Source: Kitasatospora papulosa
GTDB taxonomy: Bacteria > Actinomycetota > Actinomycetes > Streptomycetales > Streptomycetaceae
Direction: 5' to 3'
NCBI RefSeq assembly: GCF_000717245.1
Contig: NZ_JNYQ01000002.1
Location: 310,001 to 374,000, forward strand
Length of the DNA: 64,000 nucleotides
A program made the translations under genes and the position numbers. The notes beneath the pieces are model-generated. The model saw nothing but the letters and a program-made list of their open reading frames with translations. It was not told where the DNA came from and searched no databases. Of this stretch, positions 25,235 through 33,601 are shown one piece after another (within the stretch, counting starts at the first letter, position 1; every line of letters begins with the position of its first letter).

Positions 25235-26638
25235 TCAGGCCCAGGTGATCAGCCGCTTGGGCTGCTCCAGGACGGCCGCGACGTCCGCGAGCACCCTGGA
25301 GCCCAGCTCGCCGTCGACCAGCCTGTGGTCGAAGGAGAGTGCCAGCGTGGTGACCTGGCGGGGCTTCACCTTGCCCTTGTGGACCCAGGGCTGGAGCTTG
25401 ATCGCCCCGACCGCGAGGATCGCGGACTCGCCCGGGTTCAGGATCGGCGTACCCGTGTCGACGCCGAAGACGCCGACGTTGGTGATGGTCACCGTGCCGC
25501 CGGCCATGGCCGCCGGGGAGGTCTTCCCCTCGCGTGCCGTGGACACCAGTTCACCCAGCGCCTCGCCCAGCTGCGGCAGGGTCTTCTCGTGCGCGTCCTT
25601 GATGTTCGGCACGATCAGGCCGCGCGGGGTCGCGGCGGCGATACCCAGGTTGACGTAGTGCTTCTGCACGATCTCCTGGTTGGCCTCGTCCCAGGCGGCG
25701 TTGACCGCCGGGTTGCGCCGGATCGCGACCAGGAGGGCCTTGGCGATGATCAGGAGCGGGTTGACCCGGACCCCCGCCATGTCCTTGTCCTCCTTGAGCT
25801 CCGCCACGAGCTTCATCGTGCGCGTCACGTCGACGGTCACGAACTCGGTCACGTGCGGCGCGGTGAAGGCGCTGCCGACCATGGCCTGGGCGATGGCCTT
25901 GCGTACGCCCTTGACCGGAACACGCGTCTCCCGGCCCGCCGGGTCCGCGACCACGGCGACCGGTGCGGGTACCGCTGCGGCCTCCTCCGCACGCGCGGGG
26001 GCCACGGCGGGAGCCGGTGCGGCAGCCGCGTGGACGTCCTCCCGGGTGATGACGCCGCCCTCGCCGGTCGGGGTGACCGCAGCGAGGTCGACGCCCAGGT
26101 CCTTCGCCAGCTTGCGCACCGGCGGCTTGGCCAGCGGGCGGCTCTCCGGGAGCTTCGCCCCGTGGCCGTTGAGCTCGGCCTGGACCGCGGCGGCCGCCGG
26201 ACCCGGGATCTGCGCGCCCTTGCGGGCACGGCGCTTGGTGGAGGTCTCGGCGACGCCGTACCCCACGAGCACCGGCTGGCGCCCCTTGGGCGCCTCCGGC
26301 TCCGCTTCGGGCGCGGCCTCGGCGACGGGCTGCTGTACGGCCTCCGCGGCGGCGGGCACGTCACCGCTGCCCGGTGCCACGTCCACCGCGATGATCACCT
26401 CGCCGACGTCGACGGTCGTGCCCTCGGGGAAGCGCAGCTCGTGCACCACCCCGTCGAACGGGATCGGCAGCTCCACGGCGGCCTTGGCCGTCTCGACCTC
26501 GCACACGACCTGCCCGTCGGTGACGGTGTCGCCGGGCTGGACGAACCACTTGAGGATTTCCGCCTCGGTCAGTCCCTCGCCCACGTCGGGCATCTTGAAC
26601 TCACGGAAACGAGCGGACGTTTCGGTCATCGTCGTCAC
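25235..26638 (-). CDS. Branched-chain alpha-keto acid dehydrogenase E2 (dihydrolipoyl acyltransferase), cluster 1
   Basis: A 467-residue E2 core subunit. It has an N-terminal lipoyl domain (MPDVGEGLTEAEILKWFV; lipoylated Lys in EVETAKAAVELPI at about 52), an Ala/Pro linker, a peripheral E1/E3-binding domain (PVRKLAKDLGVDLAAVTPTG), and a catalytic domain ending with the active-site motif LSFDHRLVDGELG. It transfers the acyl group from E1 to CoA, giving isobutyryl-, isovaleryl- or 2-methylbutyryl-CoA, the starters for branched fatty acids. The GTG at 26638 is preferred over ATG at 26629 because GAGGAGAGGG lies 6 bases upstream. It is third in the operon, 10 bases after E1 beta. Streptomyces names (bkdC or bkdH) depend on which cluster this is. 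Confidence 0.92.
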   Translation of the reverse strand: MTTMTETSARFREFKMPDVGEGLTEAEILKWFVQPGDTVTDGQVVCEVETAKAAVELPIPFDGVVHELRFPEGTTVDVGEVIIAVDVAPGSGDVPAAAEAVQQPVAEAAPEAEPEAPKGRQPVLVGYGVAETSTKRRARKGAQIPGPAAAAVQAELNGHGAKLPESRPLAKPPVRKLAKDLGVDLAAVTPTGEGGVITREDVHAAAAPAPAVAPARAEEAAAVPAPVAVVADPAGRETRVPVKGVRKAIAQAMVGSAFTAPHVTEFVTVDVTRTMKLVAELKEDKDMAGVRVNPLLIIAKALLVAIRRNPAVNAAWDEANQEIVQKHYVNLGIAAATPRGLIVPNIKDAHEKTLPQLGEALGELVSTAREGKTSPAAMAGGTVTITNVGVFGVDTGTPILNPGESAILAVGAIKLQPWVHKGKVKPRQVTTLALSFDHRLVDGELGSRVLADVAAVLEQPKRLITWA

Positions 26639-26648
26639 GACCCTCTCC

Positions 26649-27629
26649 TCAGTACGCCAGTGAGCGGTCGACGGCGTCGAGCACCCGGTCGAGACCCGGC
26701 AGGTATTCGTCCTCGAGCCGGGCCGGCGGGTAGGGGGCGTGGTAGCCGCCGACCCTCAGCACCGGCGCTTCGAGGTGGTAGAAACAGCGCTCGGTGATCC
26801 GGGCCGCGATCTCGGCACCGGAGCCGTAGAACACCGGCGCCTCGTGGACCACCACGAGCCGGCCGGTCTTCTCGACGGAGGTCTGTACGGCGTCGAAGTC
26901 GATGGGGGACATCGACCGCAGGTCCAGGACCTCGACCGACTTGCCCTCCTCCTGGGCCGCGGCGGCCGCCTCCAGGCAGACCTTCACCATCGGGCCGTAC
27001 GCGACGAGCGTGAGGTCGGATCCCTCACGGGCCACGGCCGCCTTGTGGAGCGGGCCGGGGATGGACTCGGTGTCGAGCTCCCCCTTGTCCCAGTAGCGCC
27101 GCTTGGGCTCGAAGAAGATGATCGGGTCGTCGCTCTGGACGGCCTGCTGCATCATCCAGTAGGCGTCGCTCGCGTTGGACGGCGAGACGACCTTCAGGCC
27201 GGCCACGTGCGCGAACAGCGCCTCGGGCGACTCGCTGTGGTGCTCCACGGCACCGATGCCCCCGCCGTAGGGGATGCGGATGACGACCGGCATCTTGATC
27301 TTGCCGAGGGCACGGGCGTGCATCTTGGCGAGCTGCGTGACGATCTGGTCGTACGCGGGGAAGACGAAGCCGTCGAACTGGATCTCGACGACCGGGCGGT
27401 ACCCGCGCAGGGCCAGGCCGATCGCCGTGCCGACGATGCCGGACTCCGCGAGCGGGGTGTCGATGACCCGGTCCTCGCCGAAGTCCTTCTGGAGGCCGTC
27501 CGTGATGCGGAAGACGCCGCCGAGCTTGCCGACGTCCTCACCCATGATGAGGACCTTGGGGTCGGTCTCGAGCGCCTTGCGCAGCGACTCGTTGAGCGCC
27601 TTCGCGATGGACATCTTCTCGGTGGCCAT
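26649..27629 (-). CDS. Branched-chain alpha-keto acid dehydrogenase E1 beta, cluster 1
   Basis: A 326-residue transketolase-like beta subunit. Conserved motifs are GEDVGKLGGVFRITDGL, TPLAESGIVGTAIG, the IRIPYGGGIGAVEHHSESPEA loop near the active site, and a C-terminal swivel domain (LRVGGYHAPYPPARLE). With E1 alpha it forms the ThDP-dependent heterotetramer that decarboxylates 2-keto acids from Val, Leu and Ile. The ATG at 27629 is 2 bases after the E1 alpha stop, with GAGGGC upstream. The frame runs open through the E1 alpha gene, but that stretch is a shadow, not an alpha-beta fusion. Confidence 0.93.
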   Translation of the reverse strand: MATEKMSIAKALNESLRKALETDPKVLIMGEDVGKLGGVFRITDGLQKDFGEDRVIDTPLAESGIVGTAIGLALRGYRPVVEIQFDGFVFPAYDQIVTQLAKMHARALGKIKMPVVIRIPYGGGIGAVEHHSESPEALFAHVAGLKVVSPSNASDAYWMMQQAVQSDDPIIFFEPKRRYWDKGELDTESIPGPLHKAAVAREGSDLTLVAYGPMVKVCLEAAAAAQEEGKSVEVLDLRSMSPIDFDAVQTSVEKTGRLVVVHEAPVFYGSGAEIAARITERCFYHLEAPVLRVGGYHAPYPPARLEDEYLPGLDRVLDAVDRSLAY

Positions 27630-27631
27630 GG

Positions 27632-28792
27632 CTAGTTGCCCTCCTCGGCGAACGATGCCTGGTAGGCGGCGAACTGGGCGCGCTCCTCGTCGACGAGCGG
27701 ATTCCCGTCGGCGTAGGCGTGGTCGAAGATCGCCAGCCGGTCCGGGTCGGGCATCGCCCGCACCGCTTCGCGCACCCGCTTGCCGAGGGTCTCGCTCTCC
27801 TCCTCCAGCGCGGTGAAGAACGCCGCGTCGGCGAGCTCCTGCTTCTCCAGGTACGTACGCAGCCGCAGGATCGGGTCCTTCGCCTCCCAGGCCGCCCGCT
27901 CCTCGTCCGCCCGGTACTTGGTCGGGTCGTCGGAGGTGGTGTGGGCGCCCATGCGGTAGGTGAACGCCTCGACGAGGGTGGGTCCCTCGCCCCGCCGGGC
28001 ACGCTCCAGCGCCGACCTGGTCACGGCCAGGCACGCGAGGACGTCGTTGCCGTCGACCCGGACGCCGGGGAATCCGAAGCCCTGCGCGCGCTGGTAGAGC
28101 GGCACCCGCGTCTGCTTCTCGGTCGGCTCGGAGATCGCCCACTGGTTGTTCTGGCAGAAGAACACGACGGGGGCGTTGTAGACGGCGGAGAAGGTGAACG
28201 CCTCGGCGACGTCGCCCTGGCTGGAGGCACCGTCACCGAAGTACGCGATCACGGCCGAGTCCGCACCGTCCTTGGCGACGCCCATGGCGTAGCCGGTGGC
28301 GTGCAGGGTCTGCGAGCCGATGACGATCGTGTAGAGGTGGAAGTTGTTGGTGTTCGGGTCCCAGCCGCCGTGGTTCACGCCGCGGAACATGCCGAGCAGA
28401 TTGGTCGGGTCGACGCCCCGGCACCAGGCGACACCGTGCTCCCGGTAGGTCGGGAAGACGTAGTCGTCGTCGCGCAGTGCGCGGCCGGAGCCGATCTGCG
28501 CGGCCTCCTGGCCCAGCAGCGAGGCCCACAGGCCCAGCTCGCCCTGGCGCTGCAGCGCGGTGGCCTCGGCGTCGAACCGGCGGGTCAGGACCATGTCCCG
28601 GTAGAGCCCGCGGAGCTCCTCCGCGCTGAGGTCGATCTCGAAGTCCGGGTGCTCGACGCGCTCGCCCTCGGGCGTCAGCAGCTGTACCAGCTGGGGGCCG
28701 GAGCCCTCCTGCGTCTTCGCGGGCGTCTTCGCGGCGCTGGTCCGCTTACTGCTGCGTCGCGGTTTGCGCGCGGCAGTGCTCTCCACGGTCAC
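27632..28792 (-). CDS. Branched-chain alpha-keto acid dehydrogenase E1 alpha, cluster 1
   Basis: A 386-residue alpha subunit and first gene of the operon. The ThDP/Mg motif reads YFGDGASSQGDVAEAFTFSAVYNAPVVFFCQNN. The LGQEAAQIGSGRAL and HTTSDDPTKYR segments are typical of E1 alpha. A basic, Ala/Lys-rich N-terminal tail of about 35 residues precedes the enzyme domain. The GTG at 28792 follows GGAGGAG by 7 bases; upstream in-frame residues lack any family similarity. The TAG stop is followed after 2 bases by the E1 beta start. The promoter should lie in the 330-base gap upstream, which holds an AT-rich dyad. Confidence 0.93.
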   Translation of the reverse strand: MTVESTAARKPRRSSKRTSAAKTPAKTQEGSGPQLVQLLTPEGERVEHPDFEIDLSAEELRGLYRDMVLTRRFDAEATALQRQGELGLWASLLGQEAAQIGSGRALRDDDYVFPTYREHGVAWCRGVDPTNLLGMFRGVNHGGWDPNTNNFHLYTIVIGSQTLHATGYAMGVAKDGADSAVIAYFGDGASSQGDVAEAFTFSAVYNAPVVFFCQNNQWAISEPTEKQTRVPLYQRAQGFGFPGVRVDGNDVLACLAVTRSALERARRGEGPTLVEAFTYRMGAHTTSDDPTKYRADEERAAWEAKDPILRLRTYLEKQELADAAFFTALEEESETLGKRVREAVRAMPDPDRLAIFDHAYADGNPLVDEERAQFAAYQASFAEEGN

Positions 28793-29121
28793 GTGCGTGC
28801 TCCTCCGTCGGTCCGGCCCCCGGGATGGCCGGGAAGCCAGTGCGGCTCGCCTGTGTCCGGACCCGTGCACGGGGTGGGTGCCGCTCGGCCGGGAACAGGC
28901 GTGACAGGTGCCCCGGCGAGCGTCCTGTCATAAGCACGTTACCCAGTGCATCGCATAACTGCGAAACACCTTGTGACCTGCGATTTTGCTTGGATTTCCA
29001 AGTAAATCGCGAAAATCGCGAACTCCCGCTGGTCACAGCATCGGTAACAGCCTGGCAGGCGGCCGGAACAACGGCACGTTATCCCGGCCGGCAGGCGCAG
29101 GGAAGGGCATAGGACAGGGGA
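28793..29121. other. Divergent intergenic region of the first bkd operon and the DevR-like gene
   Basis: Non-coding 329 bases. The part nearest bkd is GC-rich. From about 28930 to 29040 it becomes strikingly AT-rich for this genome and contains the dyad at 28980-29010 and a direct repeat AAATCGCG at 29004-29011 and 29014-29021. Nearer the response regulator, CGGCCGG inverted repeats (about 29060-29095) flank ACGTTAT. No small gene is convincing here. Confidence 0.6.
28980..29010. promoter_or_regulatory. AT-rich imperfect dyad, candidate operator for the first bkd operon
   Basis: GCGATTTTGCTTGGA and TCCAAGTAAATCGC form an imperfect inverted repeat whose inner part CTTGGA-TT-TCCAAG (28989-29002) is perfect. 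Its position about 190 bases upstream of E1 alpha suits an Lrp-family (BkdR-like) or other regulator. Binding is inferred only. Confidence 0.4.
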
Positions 29122-29799
29122 GTGTGTGAGACTGCGAATGTGCGCGAAGAAGGAAAAATCACTGTATTCCTGCTCGATGATCACGAAGTCGTCCGGCGCG
29201 GAGTCCACGAGCTGCTGGCAGCCGAGGCCGACATCGAGGTCGTCGGCGAGGCCGGCACGGCCGCGGACGCCCTCGCACGGATTCCCGCCACCCGCCCGGA
29301 CGTCGCCGTCCTGGACGTACGCCTGCCGGACGGCAGCGGGGTGGAGGTCTGCCGCGAGGTCCGCTCGCGGGACGAGGACATCAAGTGCCTGATGCTCACC
29401 TCGTACGCCGACGACGAGGCCCTGTTCGACGCGATCATGGCCGGTGCCTCGGGATACGTACTGAAGGCCATTCGCGGTAACGAGCTGCTGAGCGCCGTAC
29501 GCGACGTCGCCGCCGGCAAGTCGCTGCTGGACCCGGCGGCCACCGCCCGCGTGCTGGAGCGGCTGCGCGAGGGGAAGGAGGGCAAGGGCGACGACCGGCT
29601 GGCGGGGCTGACCGACCAGGAGCGCAAGATCCTCGACCTGATCGGCGAGGGGCTGACGAACCGGGTGATCGGCGAGCGGCTGCACCTCGCCGAGAAGACC
29701 ATCAAGAACTACGTCTCCAGCCTGCTCTCCAAGCTGGGCATGGAGCGTCGCTCGCAGGCCGCGGCGTACGTGGCGAGACTGCAGGCCGAGAGGCGCTGA
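29122..29799 (+). CDS. NarL/FixJ-family response regulator, DevR/DosR-like
   Basis: A 225-residue orphan response regulator. The receiver domain has the acidic pair in FLLDDHEVVRRGVHELL, phospho-acceptor Asp65 (VAVLDVRLPDGSG), a conserved Thr/Ser in LMLTSYADDEALFDAI and Lys in GYVLKAI. The LuxR-type helix-turn-helix is at about 158-210 (LTDQERKILDLIGEGLTNRVI, LAEKTIKNYVSSLLSKLGMERR). From memory these segments closely resemble mycobacterial DevR/DosR, the hypoxia/NO dormancy regulator, and the Streptomyces orphan homologue. No histidine kinase gene is adjacent. The start is uncertain: GTG at 29122 or GTG at 29140, neither with well-spaced Shine-Dalgarno. Confidence 0.9.
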   Translation: MCETANVREEGKITVFLLDDHEVVRRGVHELLAAEADIEVVGEAGTAADALARIPATRPDVAVLDVRLPDGSGVEVCREVRSRDEDIKCLMLTSYADDEALFDAIMAGASGYVLKAIRGNELLSAVRDVAAGKSLLDPAATARVLERLREGKEGKGDDRLAGLTDQERKILDLIGEGLTNRVIGERLHLAEKTIKNYVSSLLSKLGMERRSQAAAYVARLQAERR

Positions 29800-29842
29800 G
29801 CGCCGAAGGGCGGCAGGCAGGGCCCGGCCCCGCCGACGGGAG

Positions 29843-29860
29843 GCGGGACTTTGGTCCCGC
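29843..29860. promoter_or_regulatory. DosR/DevR-box-like palindrome (alternatively a terminator stem)
   Basis: GCGGGACTTTGGTCCCGC. Its 14-base core GGGACTTTGGTCCC differs at one base from the DosR-box core GGGACTWWAGTCCC. It lies 44 bases after the DevR-like gene and 59 bases before the flavin-protein gene. Weaker flanking complementarity (CCGACGG at 29833-29839, CCGTCGG at 29862-29868) means it could instead be the response-regulator gene's terminator. Confidence 0.5.
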
Positions 29861-29918
29861 GCCGTCGGGGGCGGCGGACCCTTACACGGCCCCTACCCGT
29901 GCGGGAACAGTGGGAGCC

Positions 29919-30464
29919 ATGCTTTTCTCCCGCCCCTCCGACACCGGAACCGCGAAGGATCACGGAACCGGCACCCCCGGCACCCCCGGTGCCCGTGACG
30001 CCTCCGGCACCGCGGCCTCCGCCGGCTCCTCCGGCGCGGACCGGCTCCGCGCCATCGAACTGCTCGGCAGCGTCCGCTACGGCCGGCTGGCGATCAGCAT
30101 GCGGGCCCTGCCCTTCCTCGCCGTCGCCCGGCATCTGGTGATCGAGGACCGCGTGGTCCTGCGGATGCACAGGGGGCTCGGATTCCACGAGTCCTGCGAC
30201 GGAAGCGTCGTCGCCTACGGGGCGGACAACTTCAACACCCCGGCCCCCGGTGGCACGGAGGACCTCTGGTCCGTGCAGTTCACCGGACCCGTCGAGATCA
30301 TGGATCCGGGCCCCGGCCAGCGTGAGCGCTTCGGGACCGGCCCGGCCGAGGTGAACGGCGAACACTTCGATCCGGTGTACCTCCGGCTCGACCCTCGCCT
30401 TGCGCACATGCACACTCTGGCCTTCGACGCAAGTCCGTCAGGCCGGACACGTAGCGTCACCTAA
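29919..30464 (+). CDS. Pyridoxamine 5'-phosphate oxidase-like flavin split-barrel protein
   Basis: A 181-residue protein. After a 35-residue Gly/Thr/Ala-rich, probably disordered N-terminus comes a PNPOx-like split barrel (IELLGSVRYGRLAISMRALP, HLVIEDRVVLRMHRG, SVVAYGADNFNTP, WSVQFTGPVEIMDPGPGQ). Such proteins bind FMN, F420 or haem; the ligand is not evident here. Start choice is uncertain (ATG at 29919 or GTG at 29910). It ends one base before the start of the APH-fold gene, so the two are probably co-transcribed. The preceding gap contains a DosR-like box. Confidence 0.75.
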   Translation: MLFSRPSDTGTAKDHGTGTPGTPGARDASGTAASAGSSGADRLRAIELLGSVRYGRLAISMRALPFLAVARHLVIEDRVVLRMHRGLGFHESCDGSVVAYGADNFNTPAPGGTEDLWSVQFTGPVEIMDPGPGQRERFGTGPAEVNGEHFDPVYLRLDPRLAHMHTLAFDASPSGRTRSVT

Positions 30465-30465
30465 C

Positions 30466-31521
30466 ATGTGTCGGGTGCTGCGCTCATCTGTGACCCTTCC
30501 GCCTGTCCCTCCGGTCGGCGAGGTGCTGCGCCGCTATCCGGACGCGGGTGAACCCCTTGCCTGCGAACCTCTCAACAAGGGCCTGCTCAACCATGGTTAC
30601 CGCGTGTCGACCACCCGCGGCTCGTACTTCCTCAAGCACCACCTCGACAAGCACCACCTCGACGACGCCAGCGGTGATCACGCCACGATCGTCCGGCAGC
30701 ACCGCGCGACCCAGCAGTTGCACTCCCTCGGTGTCCCGGTGGTGCCGCCGCTCACGGACACAGAGGGTGACACGGTCACGGTCATTGACGGGGAGCACTA
30801 CGCCCTGCACCGGTGGGTGGACGGCCTCCACCGGGACGGCGCCCAGCTGACGACCGCCCAGTCGCGTCGGCTCGGGGCACTCCTCGGAGCCGTGCACATG
30901 GGGTTGGAGCAGGTCATGGAGGCGGACCCGCCTCCCCCGGCGCGGGGCCAGAGCTCCGACCCCGCCGACACGTTCACGCTGATCGACGAGCTGCTGACGG
31001 CCGCACGGCGCCTCGGTCCCCGGGACGCGTTCGACGAACTGGCCGTGCACCGTCTCGTGGAGCGCCGTGCCCTGCTGGAGCAGCACGCCCACCGTCGCCC
31101 GCCCACACCCGAGGGCTCCGCGCGGGGATGGGTGCACGGGGACTTCCACCCGCTGAACCTGCTCTACAAGGGAGCCGACCCCGTCGCGATCGTCGACTGG
31201 GACCGTCTCGACGTCCAACCGCGCGCGGAGGAGGCCGTCAGGGCTGCGGCGATCTTCTTCGTACGGCCGGACGGCAAGCTGGCGCTGGAGAAGGTGAAGG
31301 CGTACGCGCGCGCCTACCGGCGGTCGGCGGGCGCCGGGGCCGCCGAGCTGGCGGCCGCGGTGCACCGGGTGTGGTGGGAACGCCTCAACGACTTCTGGAT
31401 ACTGCGCTGGCGCTACAGCCTGCACGACCGCAGGGCCGACCCGCAGTTCCCTGCGGTGTCGGCCCTGGCGGTGTGGTGGACGCGGGAGTACGAGGCGGTC
31501 GCCGACGCCTTCACGGGGTGA
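30466..31521 (+). CDS. Phosphotransferase (APH/choline-kinase fold)
   Basis: A 351-residue kinase-like protein. The catalytic loop is WVHGDFHPLNLLYKG (Asp base, Asn metal ligand) and the metal-binding Asp lies in VAIVDWDRLDV. The N-terminal lobe has LNHGYRVSTTRGSYFLKHHL with the ATP-binding Lys. Family members phosphorylate aminoglycosides, homoserine, choline or sugars; nothing specific can be said here. The start is ATG at 30466, one base after the previous gene's TAA (or GTG at 30475). There is no Shine-Dalgarno, suggesting coupling or a leaderless transcript. It is convergent with the first kinase gene. Confidence 0.8.
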   Translation: MCRVLRSSVTLPPVPPVGEVLRRYPDAGEPLACEPLNKGLLNHGYRVSTTRGSYFLKHHLDKHHLDDASGDHATIVRQHRATQQLHSLGVPVVPPLTDTEGDTVTVIDGEHYALHRWVDGLHRDGAQLTTAQSRRLGALLGAVHMGLEQVMEADPPPPARGQSSDPADTFTLIDELLTAARRLGPRDAFDELAVHRLVERRALLEQHAHRRPPTPEGSARGWVHGDFHPLNLLYKGADPVAIVDWDRLDVQPRAEEAVRAAAIFFVRPDGKLALEKVKAYARAYRRSAGAGAAELAAAVHRVWWERLNDFWILRWRYSLHDRRADPQFPAVSALAVWWTREYEAVADAFTG

Positions 31522-31650
31522 GCCGGGGGCGGTCCCGGAAGCCTTGACCGCGGGGGACACGGGGTGGCCCCCGAAGCCCCGTCCGCGTGGGACGCGGGCC
31601 CCCGAAGCCTCCGGAGCGTGCCCTGCGGGGCCACCTGCGGCACTGGCTGC

Positions 31651-31675
31651 GGGGCCTTCACGGCGTGAAGGCCCC
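31651..31675. terminator. Terminator between the phosphotransferase and kinase genes
   Basis: A perfect 11-bp stem (GGGGCCTTCAC / GTGAAGGCCCC) with a 3-base loop, between convergent genes. Confidence 0.8.
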
Positions 31676-31699
31676 GTCACTCCGTGGTGGCGCCCGTCC

Positions 31700-33307
31700 T
31701 CACCCGGCGGTGGTGCCGGCCGCTCCGGCGGCGGTGCCGGCCGCGGCTCCGGCCGAGGTACCGGCCGTGGTCCCCTCCGTCGTCGTACCGCCCGTGTCGT
31801 CGCCGGTGCCGCCGTCGTCCGCACCACCGTCGGTGGTCCCGCCGTCGGTGGTCGTCCCGCCGTCGGTGGTCGTCCCGCCGTCGGTCGTGCCCGGGTCGGG
31901 CGACGAGGTGGTCTCCGAGGGCTTGTCCGTCGGCTTGGTCGGCTCCTCCGTCGGGGTCCTCCACGTCGGATTGCTGGGCTGCCAGGTCTGGCCGCCCGTG
32001 GAGTTGTCCGGTTCCTCGGTCTCCTCGGTCTCCTCGTCCGTCGGCTCCGGCGAGGACGGGGTCGGCGAGGGGGAGACCGACGTGGTGGGCGACGTCGGGG
32101 TCTTCTTGTCGCCCTCGTCGCCGTTCGCCGCCTGGAGGGCGAACGCGACGCCCGCACCGATCGCGATCAGCGCGAGGATGACGAACAGCAGCATCTTGCC
32201 GCGTCCGCCGCCGTTGCTGTGGTGGCCGCCCGTGTAGGCCCCGTCGTCGGGGTTCATGGGGGGCAGGATCGGGCCCTGGGAGGTGTCCCCGTGCATGGGG
32301 TACCCCATGGCCGCGGTGCCACCGCCGACGTTCATCGCGGTCGTGTGACCGCCGTCGTGGGCGTTGACCGGGCCGGTGTTCCACGTACCCGTGTGCCCGC
32401 CCTGCACCTGCAGCATCTGCAGGCTGTACTGGACCAGGCCGCGCATCTCCTCGGCACTCTGGAACCGGTCGTCCGGCTCCTTCGCGAGGGAGCGCATGAC
32501 GAGCCCGTCCAGCTCCGGCGGGACCTCACCGGCGACCTGGGAGGGCGGGACGGGGATGTCCTGGACGTGCTGGTACACGACGGAGAGCGGGGTCTCGCCC
32601 GTGAACGGGGGTCTCAGCGCCAGCAGTTCGTAGAGCAGACAGCCGGTGGCGTACAGGTCGGAACGGTGGTCGACCGCCTTGCCGAGCGCCTGCTCGGGCG
32701 AGAGGTACTGCGGCGTGCCCATGACCATGCCCGTCTGGGTCATCGTGGACTGGGCGCCGTGCAGTGCGCGGGCGATGCCGAAGTCCATGACCTTGACGGC
32801 GCCGGAGTGCGTGATGATCACGTTCGCCGGCTTGATGTCACGGTGCACGATGCCGTGCTGGTGCGAGTACGCCAGGGCTTCCAGGACGCCCGAGACGATG
32901 ATCAGCGCCTGCTCGGGCGGCGGCGCCTCGGCCTCCAGGAGCAGGTCCCGGATGGTGTTGCCCTCGACGAGCTCCATCACGATGTAGGGGACGGTCGAAC
33001 CGCCCACGACGTCCTCGCCGGAGTCGTACACGGCGACGATCGCGTGGTGGTTCAGGCCTGCGACCGACTGCGCCTCACGCGTGAAGCGGGCCTTGGAGAC
33101 CGGGTCCTCGGCAAGATCGGATCGCAGCAGTTTCACCGCCACCGTGCGTCCCAGACGGACGTCCTCCGCGGCGTAGACCTCGGCCATTCCGCCGCGGCCG
33201 AGCCGGTGGGTCATGCGGTAACGGCCGTCTCCGACCACACCGCCGACACCCCAGGAGTCGGTGCCATCCGAAACTCCGCCGCCGTTTGCTTCGGATTCGG
33301 GTGCCAT
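31700..33307 (-). CDS. Membrane Ser/Thr protein kinase (PknB-type) with Thr/Gly-rich ectodomain
   Basis: A 535-residue Hanks-type kinase. The catalytic domain spans about 25-290: P-loop LGRGGMAEVYAAED, Lys in VAVKLL, catalytic HRDIKPANVI, DFGIARAL, activation loop TMTQTGMVMGTPQYLSPEQ, all intact. A juxtamembrane linker rich in Gly/His/Asn follows, then one TM segment (MLLFVILALIAIGAGVAFAL, about 370-390). The extracellular tail has no PASTA domain but Pro/Thr/Glu stretches and DGGTTT repeats. It senses an unknown external cue. It diverges from the second kinase gene and probably shares its control region. Confidence 0.92.
   Translation of the reverse strand: MAPESEANGGGVSDGTDSWGVGGVVGDGRYRMTHRLGRGGMAEVYAAEDVRLGRTVAVKLLRSDLAEDPVSKARFTREAQSVAGLNHHAIVAVYDSGEDVVGGSTVPYIVMELVEGNTIRDLLLEAEAPPPEQALIIVSGVLEALAYSHQHGIVHRDIKPANVIITHSGAVKVMDFGIARALHGAQSTMTQTGMVMGTPQYLSPEQALGKAVDHRSDLYATGCLLYELLALRPPFTGETPLSVVYQHVQDIPVPPSQVAGEVPPELDGLVMRSLAKEPDDRFQSAEEMRGLVQYSLQMLQVQGGHTGTWNTGPVNAHDGGHTTAMNVGGGTAAMGYPMHGDTSQGPILPPMNPDDGAYTGGHHSNGGGRGKMLLFVILALIAIGAGVAFALQAANGDEGDKKTPTSPTTSVSPSPTPSSPEPTDEETEETEEPDNSTGGQTWQPSNPTWRTPTEEPTKPTDKPSETTSSPDPGTTDGGTTTDGGTTTDGGTTDGGADDGGTGDDTGGTTTEGTTAGTSAGAAAGTAAGAAGTTAG
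31839..31888. repeat. 18-bp in-frame tandem repeat in the kinase ectodomain
   Basis: Two perfect 18-base units (31839-31856 and 31857-31874, beginning CCGCCGTCGG) and a third partial copy, preceded by a 15-base variant. They encode the (T)DGGTTT repeats. In-frame length makes copy-number variation tolerable. Confidence 0.8.
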
Positions 33308-33601
33308 CAGTCCTCGCCGTCGTATCTGTCCGCGCGTCCGCGGGTTCTCACGGTGCTTTGCTGCATTGCGACGTCACGCTACAGGCTCAGCCCGACGCAT
33401 CGGATTCCGGAGTGACGGGCCATCCAATCGGCTCGCGCGCCGTCCGCGCAAATTCCATGCGCTTCCTGTAACGCTTCCGAGACGCTTCTTGTGCGTAGGG
33501 TCACGGAACGGGCACCTGGCTTGACGTGTCGTACCCCTCGGGCAGACTTGGCGCGTAACAAGGATGATCGCGTCCGCCGGGCGCCGAGGGGGATTCAAGC
33601 C
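33308..33601. other. Divergent control region of two Ser/Thr kinase genes
   Basis: 294 non-coding bases. The only promoter-like element I see is TTGACG at 33521-33526, 17 bases ahead of AGACTT (33544-33549), pointing to the second kinase; the -10 match is poor. A short direct repeat ACGCTTC lies near 33470-33487. Confidence 0.3.

Noticed and set aside
27630..28142. Upstream extension of the E1 beta frame suggesting an E1 alpha-beta fusion
   Set aside because: The extension lies inside E1 alpha in another frame and is Arg/Gly-rich; a normal ATG with ribosome-binding site follows the E1 alpha stop.
31829..31888. Regular repeats considered as a CRISPR array
   Set aside because: Units are contiguous without spacers, in frame, and encode a Gly/Thr-rich tail; no cas genes in the window. 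The arrays at 36791 and 16789 also have no spacers.
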